Of a stretch of DNA of 51,106 nucleotides, positions 32,737-40,495 are shown one piece after another. The stretch covers positions 1-51,106 of the forward strand of contig JASBRJ010000350.1 of NCBI GenBank assembly GCA_030149525.1. The letters run 5' to 3'. The notes beneath the pieces were generated by a model. It ran no database searches, was not told the origin of the DNA, and saw nothing but the letters and a program-made list of their open reading frames with translations. A program made the translations under genes and the position numbers. Every line of letters begins with the position of its first letter. Positions within the stretch are counted from its first letter, which is position 1. The DNA is from a bacterium. GTDB taxonomy: Bacteria; Vulcanimicrobiota; Xenobia; Xenobiales; JADMJV01.

Positions 32737-33867
32737 CTAGTCCTCCGGGGTCAGCATCCACGGATAATCGGTAGTCGTCCGTGACTCCCACACCGTCTCG
32801 AGCCAGGCACGAATTCGCTTGATGTAGTGATGTTGAGCGCGGGAAAAGTCTTCTTCCAGGACAGCCCACTGACCGCGATAGATCTTGGAGTTGTCCGAGG
32901 GCTTCGGTTGGCCTTCGTCGCGATCCCGGACAAACCAGCCTTCCCAACTTCCGGTGGCCACGCGGTTGCCTTTGCACCAATGGCCTTTCCAAACGCCCTC
33001 GTAGGCGATCATTTCCATGCCCACGGTGATATGGCCCACCAGCTTGCCGCTGACTTTCAAAGTCTCTTTGTTCAAGGTGCCGGAAAAAGTGAAATCTTCT
33101 TTGTGAGACTCCCCCAGATACTGGTGATGACCTTCCAGTGTATTGCCACGCAGAATAAAGCGGAGGCGACCGACACACCGGTCCATGTGCTCATTGAGAG
33201 TTCCCACGTAGAAGACCGGTTCGTCGGGGTCTTCGGGAAATGTGAGGGGCGGCGCCAATTTGACCAGGGGCTCGAAAGTGCGAGGAAGGCTCAGCACCAT
33301 AAAGGCCAGATCTCGGTCTCGTTCTAGACTGGATTTCTCTTCGGCTTTGAGGAAAGTAACGAAGAGAATTTCGTCCAGGGGGGCCATCTCGAAGCGATAC
33401 TCCGTGCCGGCTAACAGGTGATTGAGTTGGAGGAGAATCTTAAAGTCGAACGCTCCGCCCCACGTCTCAACCTTGATCTCTCGAGGCTTTTCGGCATAGT
33501 CGAAGTGCAGCCGAATGGGCCCGTCCGGCGTATCCCACGATTCCGTGATATTTTCCGGCTTGAAAACCCCGCGGCTGATAGCGGCCAGAGCTTCCAGAGA
33601 AGAAACGTATGCGTCGTTTCCTTCGGCCAGATAGTCGCCGAAGTCCATGACGGAATAGAGCGATCGGGTGGGATCAAGGGAGAGGAAGAACAGATCGAAC
33701 TCCGGGGTCATGAGATCGTCTTCAGTGATCGGTTCCGTACTGATCTCTACCAAACTCTTGTTCAGGGCTCTCACCACAGCACGCTGCTCGCCCTTGAGGT
33801 GAGAAAAGAAGCCGAGCGGCTGATAAAAGTCGAGGGCGTCTTCTAGCCATTCTTCGATTACGCTCAT
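32737..33867 (-). CDS. Uncharacterised 376-residue protein
   Basis: I start at ATG 33867 (MSVIEEWLEDALDF); the longer frame to 34065 would begin with low-quality basic sequence antisense to the SpoVG-like gene region. The N-terminal 200 residues are alpha/beta and acidic. The C-terminal part is beta-rich (FYVGTLNEHMDRCVGRL, TFSGTLNKETLKVSGKLVGH, YEGVWKGHWCKGNRVATGSW), like a repetitive beta-sheet or lipocalin-like sheet. No signal peptide. It is the second gene of the operon. Function unknown. Confidence 0.65.
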   Translation of the reverse strand: MSVIEEWLEDALDFYQPLGFFSHLKGEQRAVVRALNKSLVEISTEPITEDDLMTPEFDLFFLSLDPTRSLYSVMDFGDYLAEGNDAYVSSLEALAAISRGVFKPENITESWDTPDGPIRLHFDYAEKPREIKVETWGGAFDFKILLQLNHLLAGTEYRFEMAPLDEILFVTFLKAEEKSSLERDRDLAFMVLSLPRTFEPLVKLAPPLTFPEDPDEPVFYVGTLNEHMDRCVGRLRFILRGNTLEGHHQYLGESHKEDFTFSGTLNKETLKVSGKLVGHITVGMEMIAYEGVWKGHWCKGNRVATGSWEGWFVRDRDEGQPKPSDNSKIYRGQWAVLEEDFSRAQHHYIKRIRAWLETVWESRTTTDYPWMLTPED

Positions 33868-33913
33868 CTGTTGGCCGGTTCGAAAGACGGGGGCCGGACT
33901 CCCCCAAAGAAGG

Positions 33914-33933
33914 GAGGGCTCCGCAGAGCCCTC
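33914..33933 (-). terminator. Hairpin after the SpoVG-like gene
   Basis: GAGGGCTC-TGCG-GAGCCCTC (minus strand), a perfect 8-bp stem, followed by CCTTCTTT. A partial terminator placed between the SpoVG-like gene and the operon behind it would lower downstream expression rather than stop it. Confidence 0.55.
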
Positions 33934-33938
33934 TGTCT

Positions 33939-34244
33939 TTAGGCGTTTGCCATGGCGACTTGTCCGTTGGACTGTTCGCGAGTGAGCCTCTCGTATTCCG
34001 CCACCGCTTGACTTTGAGCCAGACTCTTGAGGTTGTGGTCGTGCAGCTCTACCAGGTCGAACCAACTGCCTCTCGCTTCACTGTGTCGAGCGGGGTAGCT
34101 GAGGAAGTACTGGCCGTCTTGCCGCTTGTAGAGCTTGGATTCCACCTGAATGGGACCAAAAGCGAGCTTGACCGCTGCCAGGGCACCTCCCTCGGAATGG
34201 AATCGGGTAAGTCGGGTTACAACGGGGTTAAGTTCGTACGTCAT
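33939..34244 (-). CDS. SpoVG-like nucleic-acid-binding protein
   Basis: A 101-residue protein with the SpoVG layout: PVVTRLTRF start, then FGPIQVESKLYKR, QYFLSYPAR (SpoVG: a strand then MPS/YPxR), GSWFDLVELHD and AVAEYERL at the end. SpoVG proteins are small site-specific DNA- and RNA-binding regulators known from Firmicutes and spirochaetes. Start ATG 34244 with AAAGGA seven bases upstream. Its leader contains a perfect hairpin GCGGAAAGC-GTAACG-GCTTTCCGC (34260-34283) and a second one (AGAAGC...GCTTCT, 34294-34312). The family call is by pattern only. Confidence 0.5.
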   Translation of the reverse strand: MTYELNPVVTRLTRFHSEGGALAAVKLAFGPIQVESKLYKRQDGQYFLSYPARHSEARGSWFDLVELHDHNLKSLAQSQAVAEYERLTREQSNGQVAMANA

Positions 34245-34416
34245 TGACGTGTCCTTTGGGCGGAAAGCGTAACGGCTTTCCGCGGGTTCTGAAAGAAGCG
34301 CCTGCGGCTTCTGAATTCAGGTTAGAGATCTCATGTTACCGGCATGTGTACGCAAGCTTACATGGTTATGTATTTTAGATTTCAAAATTATTAACTCCCA
34401 ACACAGGGTAGAACAG

Positions 34417-36585
34417 ATGTTCGCGGAACTCATGCGCATGCAGGATTTGACCAGACGGCCTATCCTGGCCATCGTAGGACATATTCTAGATGGTGACGAC
34501 CCGGAGATGCGCACTTTGGAGTTGGCTCAGCGCCGCTTTTCACGCGAGGCCAACCGCCGGGACGTGGAAGAGGAATCGGTCATTGCCGCTCTGGTTTGGC
34601 TGGCCGGGACTCGCCTTCAAATGCACAATGTCAAGGGAACCCTCCACACCCTTGGCCACCTTCGCGCGCGCAGTCGCGGGCGTCATCCTCTCTACGAAAC
34701 GCTGGCCGGCTTTCTAGAAGTCCGCCTGCAATTAACGCTGCGGGAATACGATAAAGCCAAAATGGCTCTCTCCCGCATGGAGTTCACCGAGGGAGACGAA
34801 CGCTTTCTTGCTCGTTCCAAAGCCATGCAGTTGACCTGTGAAGGCAAGATTATGTCGGCCCAGGGTGAGCTTGACGAGGCGAAAAACGCCTTCAACGCCG
34901 CTATCGAAGCGCTGAGAGTCGGTCCGGCTCAGGTGGAAGACATCGCCATCACAGTGGAGGTCTGCAACGATCAGGGGCATCTGGCCTTTCGAGACGGAGC
35001 GAACGAAGAGGCTGCCAAGGCCTATAATGAAGCCTATACCCTGGCCAGTCATATCGGGTTTCGGTTGGCTCTGGCTCGCAGTCTTCGTGGTAAAGGCGCC
35101 ATCAGTGATACCTCCGGTAATCATGAGGAGGCTATCGAACTCTTTTCCCAGGCCCGGACCACCTATCAGGAGTGCGAATCTTCCGTGGGGGTCCTCCGGA
35201 CCAGTATTTCGCTGGGTCGGGCCTCCTACGCCCTGGGCGCCTACCGCAAAGCACTTCTTTACTTTGAAGAAGCGAAGATTCAGTGCGGACAGGGGCGATA
35301 CCCCAACGAAGAGGCTGAGATCAACGCCCGTATCGGGGACATTATGCTGGCCGAGGGTCGCTACGAAAAAGCGGCGGAGTTCTACGAGCGCGACCTTCAG
35401 ATCGTCAGTGTTCAGGGGACCGAGAGGGCCCGTGCCCACGCTCTTCGGAACGTAGGGCGCATTCAGCGCCTGCTGGGTAACTTCATGCGGGCCGAGGCTT
35501 GTTTGCAACAGTCTTTTGAAGGTTTTCGGAAGCTGGGAGACCGACGCGGACTCGGCAGAACCCTGGGTCAATTGGTGTATTGCTCTCTGGCTCAGGAAAA
35601 GGTACGCAAGGCCCGTCAGGCCGTCGATCTTCTCGCCGATGTTATCAAGCCTCTAAGGAGCGAACAGGAGAGCGCCATTCACGCCATGCTGGAAGGTTTG
35701 GTGTGCCGTCATGAGGGTGACTCCCAGAAAGCCAAAAATCTTTTAGAGCGAAGTCTACGAATCTTCTCTGCGGAACCTGGTTTTTATACCGTGACCTGTC
35801 GGCTTGAGTTGGCCTTGGCCTTCCAACACATGGGCAAAGACGACCAGGCTATCAAGCAGCTCAAGCAGACCATCAAAGAAGCTCGAGAGCTCAAAATTCA
35901 AGATCTTGAACAGAAATCCATGAATCTCCTCAAGAAGTTGGACAAGGTGGAGTGGGGTCGCCTGCTTCATGCCTCTCGCGGAAGTACCGACGGCTTTATC
36001 AAGGCCGAGCGTATCATCGTGGGGACCGTCGTTCTTGAAGTTCGGGAGAAAGAGCCTTACTTCGGTCTCGATCCCGACCAATTCCAGCACACGGTGAACA
36101 GCATCTTTCAGTCTCTAGAGGCGCGCGTGCTCACACCCGATGCCATCGTTGGTCAGTTACGGGGAGGCACTGTTCAGGTTTTCTTCGGCCTGGAAGACAG
36201 CGTGGATCCTCCGAGTGCCCTCAAACTGGCGGAATCGTTTTTTGACATGGTTCAGGCCGAGCACGGCACACTTTGTGAAAAAGACAAGCTCGGCTATGCG
36301 GCTGCCATCGTGGTGGGAGACGCCGTGAAGGGCACCTTCGGAACTCCCGAGCGTCGTGAATTCGACGTCTACGGAGCCAGTATCGATAAAGCCAGGGCCC
36401 TCGCTTCGGCGGCCCCCGACGCCACTATCCTTTTCGATGAACCTACTTTCCGGGCGGTGTCCGACGACGACGGCGAAGGTGTTCGCACGGAGATCACCTG
36501 GCGTGGTCGACCGTTCGAGGCTTTTCGTATCAAGCCCAAGAGCAAGGAAGTTTTTCGAGGCTCTCTAGCTCAACCGTTGACCTAA
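34417..36585 (+). CDS. TPR protein with degenerate class III adenylate cyclase-like domain
   Basis: A 722-residue cytoplasmic protein; the start ATG 34417 has AGGG 8 bases upstream (the frame opens at 34333). Residues about 60-540 are a tandem of TPRs (for example ALGAYRKALLYFEEAKIQCG, LAEGRYEKAAEFYERDLQIV). The last 190 residues follow a class III cyclase domain; AAIVVGDAVKGTFGTPERR then EFDVYGASIDKARALA matches the G...VG.G....R..(Y/F).V.G..(N/D)...R core. Both metal-binding aspartates are missing: the first strand reads VGTVVLEVRE, and the GD turn reads RGGTVQVFFG. It should not make cAMP and is more likely a sensor or scaffold. Confidence 0.75.
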   Translation: MFAELMRMQDLTRRPILAIVGHILDGDDPEMRTLELAQRRFSREANRRDVEEESVIAALVWLAGTRLQMHNVKGTLHTLGHLRARSRGRHPLYETLAGFLEVRLQLTLREYDKAKMALSRMEFTEGDERFLARSKAMQLTCEGKIMSAQGELDEAKNAFNAAIEALRVGPAQVEDIAITVEVCNDQGHLAFRDGANEEAAKAYNEAYTLASHIGFRLALARSLRGKGAISDTSGNHEEAIELFSQARTTYQECESSVGVLRTSISLGRASYALGAYRKALLYFEEAKIQCGQGRYPNEEAEINARIGDIMLAEGRYEKAAEFYERDLQIVSVQGTERARAHALRNVGRIQRLLGNFMRAEACLQQSFEGFRKLGDRRGLGRTLGQLVYCSLAQEKVRKARQAVDLLADVIKPLRSEQESAIHAMLEGLVCRHEGDSQKAKNLLERSLRIFSAEPGFYTVTCRLELALAFQHMGKDDQAIKQLKQTIKEARELKIQDLEQKSMNLLKKLDKVEWGRLLHASRGSTDGFIKAERIIVGTVVLEVREKEPYFGLDPDQFQHTVNSIFQSLEARVLTPDAIVGQLRGGTVQVFFGLEDSVDPPSALKLAESFFDMVQAEHGTLCEKDKLGYAAAIVVGDAVKGTFGTPERREFDVYGASIDKARALASAAPDATILFDEPTFRAVSDDDGEGVRTEITWRGRPFEAFRIKPKSKEVFRGSLAQPLT

Positions 36586-36923
36586 CGGGTGTTGTCCAAG
36601 ATCCACTTGAGATTGCTGAAGTGTCGCGTGACCTCTCCGCTGTAGGCCTGGTATAGGATCTGATTTTTGGCAAGGCTCGTCATTTCACTGATGATGTCCA
36701 CAGGACCACCGGTCGTTTCCACAACCGGTTTCTTCTCCCACGGGAACGCGCCGGATTGTTCCCCACTTACCCGCGACAGTTCTTCTTCGAAAAAGACTGC
36801 CCTAGCTTGGTATTCGGGCGTGTTGGCGTTGGCAATGTTATCTGAGATTATTTGAGTACGCAGGGAGCACATGTCGAGGCCCCGTTCTAGATCCGAGATG
36901 TCAAATAAAGAGAAATTGCTCAT
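36582..36923 (-). CDS. flgB: Flagellar basal-body rod protein FlgB (orphan)
   Basis: A 113-residue protein with the complete FlgB pattern: the N-terminal rod helix with the NIANANTPEYQAR motif, VFFEEELSRV, the central GGPVDIISEMTSLAKN block and the C-terminal helix LYQAYSGEVTRHFSNLKWIL. FlgB is the proximal rod subunit that joins the export gate/MS ring to the rod. No other flagellar gene (flgC, fliE, fliF) is in the window, and it is convergent with the cyclase-like gene by 4 bases. It may serve a rearranged flagellar gene set or an injectisome-like rod. Confidence 0.9.
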   Translation of the reverse strand: MSNFSLFDISDLERGLDMCSLRTQIISDNIANANTPEYQARAVFFEEELSRVSGEQSGAFPWEKKPVVETTGGPVDIISEMTSLAKNQILYQAYSGEVTRHFSNLKWILDNTR

Positions 36924-37085
36924 ACACCCATCGTAGAGCGCATCTGTTTCGACTCTTTTAGACGGCTGTTAAAAAAATGTGACAAGAAGTGACCTTGATC
37001 ATTGTTTCCCCACCTGGTAACCCTCAAAATGACTGCGGTGGGGGGCACACAAGAGAAGTAGTCCCCTTCCGAAGGAGGATACGTA

Positions 37086-37520
37086 ATGTTAAAGACCATT
37101 CACCTCAAGGAAATGATAGAAGGCAAGAAGCCCATAACCGTGGATTCCGGAGTGACCGTTGAGCAGGCGGCTCAGGTTATGTCGGAAGCCAACAAGGGCG
37201 CCATCATGATTCTCTCCAAGGGACGATTGATGGGAATTTTTACCGAGCGCGATCTGCTCCGGCGTGTAACCGCCAAAGGCCTCACGCCTTCCGAGACCAA
37301 GGTTGACGAAGTCATGTCGACCCATCTAGTGGTCGGTTCGCCCGACGACTCTTATCCCCGAGCTCTTCAGAAGATGGTCTCGGCCAAGTGTCGTCACCTT
37401 CCCGTGGTCGAGGGGGACCGAGTGGTAGGGTTGGTAAGCCGCCGAGATCTGATGGCTGTTGATATTGAGGTCCTGGAAGAGGAACTGGATCGCCGAGACC
37501 CGGCAAGTCTGTTTATCTGA
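37086..37520 (+). CDS. CBS-domain-pair protein (short form)
   Basis: A 144-residue protein consisting of two CBS motifs: ITVDSGVTVEQAAQVMSEANKGAIMILSKGRLMGIFTERDLL is the first (read in shorter blocks such as GAIMILSKGRLMGIFTERD). The second has EVMSTHLVVGSPDDS, HLPVVEGDRVVGLVSRRDL. Excellent Shine-Dalgarno GGAGG before ATG 37086. The leader has CCCCACC...GGTGGGG pairing (about 37010-37045). CBS pairs of this size bind AMP/ATP or SAM and act as soluble energy or redox sensors. It ends just before a hairpin shared with the WS/DGAT gene. Confidence 0.9.
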   Translation: MLKTIHLKEMIEGKKPITVDSGVTVEQAAQVMSEANKGAIMILSKGRLMGIFTERDLLRRVTAKGLTPSETKVDEVMSTHLVVGSPDDSYPRALQKMVSAKCRHLPVVEGDRVVGLVSRRDLMAVDIEVLEEELDRRDPASLFI

Positions 37521-37553
37521 TCCGGACGGAATAATCCGAATCTAAATCATATG

Positions 37554-37599
37554 AAGACTCCCGTTCTACACTTATAGTGTAGAGAGAAGGGGGTCTTTT
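37554..37599 (+). terminator. Terminator-like hairpin that contains the ribosome-binding site of the next gene
   Basis: AAGACTCCC (37554-37562) pairs with GGGGGTCTT (37589-37597), one G-U. An inner stem TCTACACT-TAT-AGTGTAGA (37565-37583) is perfect. The right arm carries the purine-rich AAGGGGG that precedes the TTG start at 37598, and the short T-run overlaps that start. It may both end the CBS transcript and hide the translation start of the wax-ester gene. Confidence 0.65.
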
Positions 37600-38941
37600 G
37601 TCATATCTCAAGCCTGCAGATGCCGCCTGGTTGAACATGGAGCGGCCGGACAATCTGATGAACATTAACGGGCTCCTCTTTTTCAAAGGTTGCCCGGAGC
37701 GCGCTCGTCTTGCCGATGTACTGGAAAGACGGCTCTGTTGCTTTGAGCGGTTTCGAATGAGGGTGGTGCCTCAACCGGTTGGAATTCCCAGATGGGAGTT
37801 GGACTCGGAGTTCGACATCGATAGGCATCTCATCTATGAGGACCTACCCCATCCCACTCGCGAAGAGGTCTTGAAGAAGGCCGGTCAGTTCATGGGGGAG
37901 CCCATGGATCGGAGTCATCCGTTGTGGGAGTTTCGAGTTTTTCCCGGAGTAGAAGACGGTGCGGTCATTGTCGTTCGGCTTCATCATGCCATCGCCGACG
38001 GGATTGCTCTTATGAGAGTTCTGCTGGCCATGTGCGACCTCGAACCCGACGGCGACTGTGAGATTCGCGATGGTGTAGGTGGAGCAGAACGCCGGAAAGC
38101 CTCAGTCATCACCTGGATAAAGAGTCATCTCAGCAGCTTTCTTCACAAGAGTCATGATCTTCTGTTTCATCCCGACGAGGCCGCCGAGGCTGCCTCACTC
38201 GGGTTGAAGGCCGGGCTTTCCTTGAAACGGCTGGTGGCATTGCCGCCCGATCGTGACACTCCCTTTCGGGGCAAGCTCGGCTTGAAAAAGGTCGCGGCCA
38301 TTTCCGAGCCTTTGGAGCTGGATGAAGTCAAACACGCAGCCAAGCGTCTAGGTTGCACAATCAACGATTTTCTCATGGCGGCTCTAAGTGGTGGCTTTCG
38401 CCGTTCGCTTCTCCGCCGAGAGGCGCTGGAGCCGGAGGCGGAAATAAGGGTTGTTTGTCCGGTGGATCTTCGGGGAGGTGACATCTCCGAACTGGGCAAT
38501 CATTTCGGGCTAGTTTTTCTGACTTTGCCGGTAGGTGAAACGAGCGCGGCCGAGAGACTCCGGAGGATCCGTTCCTCTATGAATGAGCTGAAAGGCTCCG
38601 CTGAGGCCATCATCGTTTTCGAAGTGCTTTCGACTCTGGGAATGATTCCGGCAGAATTCGAGAAGCCGATTGTTGAATGGTTCGGCTCTAAAGCCTCAGC
38701 TGTTGTCACCAATCTCCCCGGGCCCAAACATAAGCTTTACCTGGCCGGCGCCGAGCTAGACAGCGTCATGTACTGGGTTCCTCAATCGGGTGCCCTGGGA
38801 TTAGGAGTCAGCATCATGAGCTACGCCGGTCGGGTCAGAATCGGAGTGGCGGGCGACTCCGGGCTCATTCGTGAGCCCAATCTCATCATTGAAGACTTTC
38901 TTTGCGAGTATCAAGAACTGTTGTCTCTGGAGGCCTTGTGA
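37598..38941 (+). CDS. Wax ester synthase/diacylglycerol acyltransferase (WS/DGAT) family protein
   Basis: A 447-residue acyltransferase. HHAIADG near residues 129-135 is the HHxxxDG catalytic motif. The N-terminus SYLKPADAAWLNMERP and the C-terminal SxVxTNLPGP segment (here SAVVTNLPGPKHKLYLAG) are typical. Family members esterify fatty acyl-CoA to alcohols or diacylglycerol for neutral-lipid storage. Start at TTG 37598: the conserved N-terminus demands a start here or just before. Its stop overlaps the GTG start of HMG-CoA reductase (GTGA), so lipid esterification and the mevalonate enzyme are co-translated. Confidence 0.9.
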   Translation: MSYLKPADAAWLNMERPDNLMNINGLLFFKGCPERARLADVLERRLCCFERFRMRVVPQPVGIPRWELDSEFDIDRHLIYEDLPHPTREEVLKKAGQFMGEPMDRSHPLWEFRVFPGVEDGAVIVVRLHHAIADGIALMRVLLAMCDLEPDGDCEIRDGVGGAERRKASVITWIKSHLSSFLHKSHDLLFHPDEAAEAASLGLKAGLSLKRLVALPPDRDTPFRGKLGLKKVAAISEPLELDEVKHAAKRLGCTINDFLMAALSGGFRRSLLRREALEPEAEIRVVCPVDLRGGDISELGNHFGLVFLTLPVGETSAAERLRRIRSSMNELKGSAEAIIVFEVLSTLGMIPAEFEKPIVEWFGSKASAVVTNLPGPKHKLYLAGAELDSVMYWVPQSGALGLGVSIMSYAGRVRIGVAGDSGLIREPNLIIEDFLCEYQELLSLEAL

Positions 38942-40491
38942 GTTTTATTCCCAGTGCGATTTTACGCAAGCTGTATAAACGAAAGAGTCTGAAGAATGTC
39001 CATCACGGAGTGAGTTTTGTGATGAACAATCGTCTCAGTGAGGCTTCCCTCACGGCCATTCACGAGATTTCCATCGACGGGCGTGAGGCCGATCTTGCGG
39101 GGGTCTCTTTTACTCCCACTCAAGGTGGCGAGAGTCGAGACGCGGCCTCGATTTCCACTGAGTCACCTCTGGTGATCAAACTCGGCGAGCAGGTGCATGT
39201 GAAGGTTCAGACCTCACCTTTGGAGCCCGGCAAACATCATTTGGAACTGGTGTTCAATTGCTCCCCCTTTGGTAAGCTCCGCCTGAATGTTGACGAAGAG
39301 CTGGAAGACGAGGAGGCTGAGTGCACCCATATCCCTCGAGACTCTGATGACGATTACAGTCCCGAGGCCGTCGAGCGAAGAAGAGAGTATGCCCGCAAGC
39401 GATCAGGTCAACAGTTCACTCATCTTTTCCAGGACAGCTACGATCCTCACCTGGTCAGAGGCAATTGTGAAAGCTATGTGGGTCACGCCACCATCCCCGT
39501 GGGTCTGGCGGGACCGCTTTTGGTGGAGGGGGAGCATGCGCAAGGCGAGTTTCTGGTGCCCATGGCAACCACCGAGGGAACTCTTCTTGCTTCTTACAAT
39601 CGGGGGATGAAGCTGCTTCGAGAGTGTGGTGGCGTCAAGGCTACCGTGGTGGGAGATAGTATGCAGCGGGCCCCTGTTTTCGTCTTTGAGGACGCTCGCG
39701 GAGGGCGCAAATTCGTGAATTGGGTCGTTCGGCATCTGGAGACCATTCGAGAAGTGGCTCAGGCGACCTCATCGGTGGCCCGTTTGAAGTACATCGACTA
39801 CTACCTCAGTCATCGCTTCGCCTATCTCCGTTTCAACTTCACCACAGGCGACGCGGCCGGTCAGAATATGGTAGGTAAGGCGACTTTCGCCGCGTGCAAC
39901 TGGATCATTGAGAACTACGAGGAGGGTCGTATCCAGAACTTCTTTCTGGAATCGAATTTTGCCACCGACAAAAAGGCTTCCATGATCAACACCATGCGTG
40001 GTCGAGGAAAACGGGTCACCGCCGAGGCCACCTTGAGTCGACAAGCGCTCCTCGATGTCATGGGGGTGGACAGCAAGATCCTGGCCTATCACAACGGGGT
40101 GGCCAACGTGGGAGCCTGGATGGCCGGAGCCAACAACAACGGCCTTCACTCGGCCAACGCCATAACTGCCATTTTTATCGCTACCGGACAGGACGTGGCC
40201 AACGTTGCGGAGTCGTCGTCGGCGGTCATTTATACCGAGCTGGTGGATAACGACGATCTCTATTTCTCCATCACCATCCCATCGCTTATTGTGGCCACTT
40301 ATGGTGGCGGCACGGGGTTGCCCACCCAGCGAGAGTGCTTGGAGATGATGGGTTGCTGGGGCGAGGGCAAAGTTTTTAAGCTGGCCGAGATCATCGCCGC
40401 TGCGGTTTTGGCCGGGGAACTGTCGTTGGCCTGTGCCATCTCTTCTCTGGACTGGGTGGCAGCCCACGAGCGGATCGGGCGGAATCGCTAA
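38938..40491 (+). CDS. 3-hydroxy-3-methylglutaryl-CoA reductase, class I, with beta-sandwich N-terminal extension
   Basis: A 517-residue protein from GTG 38938 (SD GGAGG four bases upstream, GTGA overlap). The enzyme reduces HMG-CoA to mevalonate with NADPH. Catalytic Glu in MATTEGT (213), Lys in FATDKKAS (345 or 346), Asp in TTGDAAGQNMVG (305; most members have DAMGMNM) and C-terminal His in AAHERIGRNR (510) are present, with GTYGGGTGLP in the NADPH region. Residues 20-140 are an extra beta-sandwich (LKNVHHGVSFVMNN, SIDGREADLAG, LEPGKHHLELVF) that resembles DUF6379/C-glycoside deglycosidase beta-subunit domains. No membrane anchor. Confidence 0.9.
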   Translation: MSFIPSAILRKLYKRKSLKNVHHGVSFVMNNRLSEASLTAIHEISIDGREADLAGVSFTPTQGGESRDAASISTESPLVIKLGEQVHVKVQTSPLEPGKHHLELVFNCSPFGKLRLNVDEELEDEEAECTHIPRDSDDDYSPEAVERRREYARKRSGQQFTHLFQDSYDPHLVRGNCESYVGHATIPVGLAGPLLVEGEHAQGEFLVPMATTEGTLLASYNRGMKLLRECGGVKATVVGDSMQRAPVFVFEDARGGRKFVNWVVRHLETIREVAQATSSVARLKYIDYYLSHRFAYLRFNFTTGDAAGQNMVGKATFAACNWIIENYEEGRIQNFFLESNFATDKKASMINTMRGRGKRVTAEATLSRQALLDVMGVDSKILAYHNGVANVGAWMAGANNNGLHSANAITAIFIATGQDVANVAESSSAVIYTELVDNDDLYFSITIPSLIVATYGGGTGLPTQRECLEMMGCWGEGKVFKLAEIIAAAVLAGELSLACAISSLDWVAAHERIGRNR

Positions 40492-40495
40492 TTCG

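Noticed and set aside
32737-34065. Longer 442-codon form of the 376-residue gene
   Set aside because: The extra 66 codons are basic, low quality and run into the hairpin and SpoVG-like gene; ATG 33867 is the better start.
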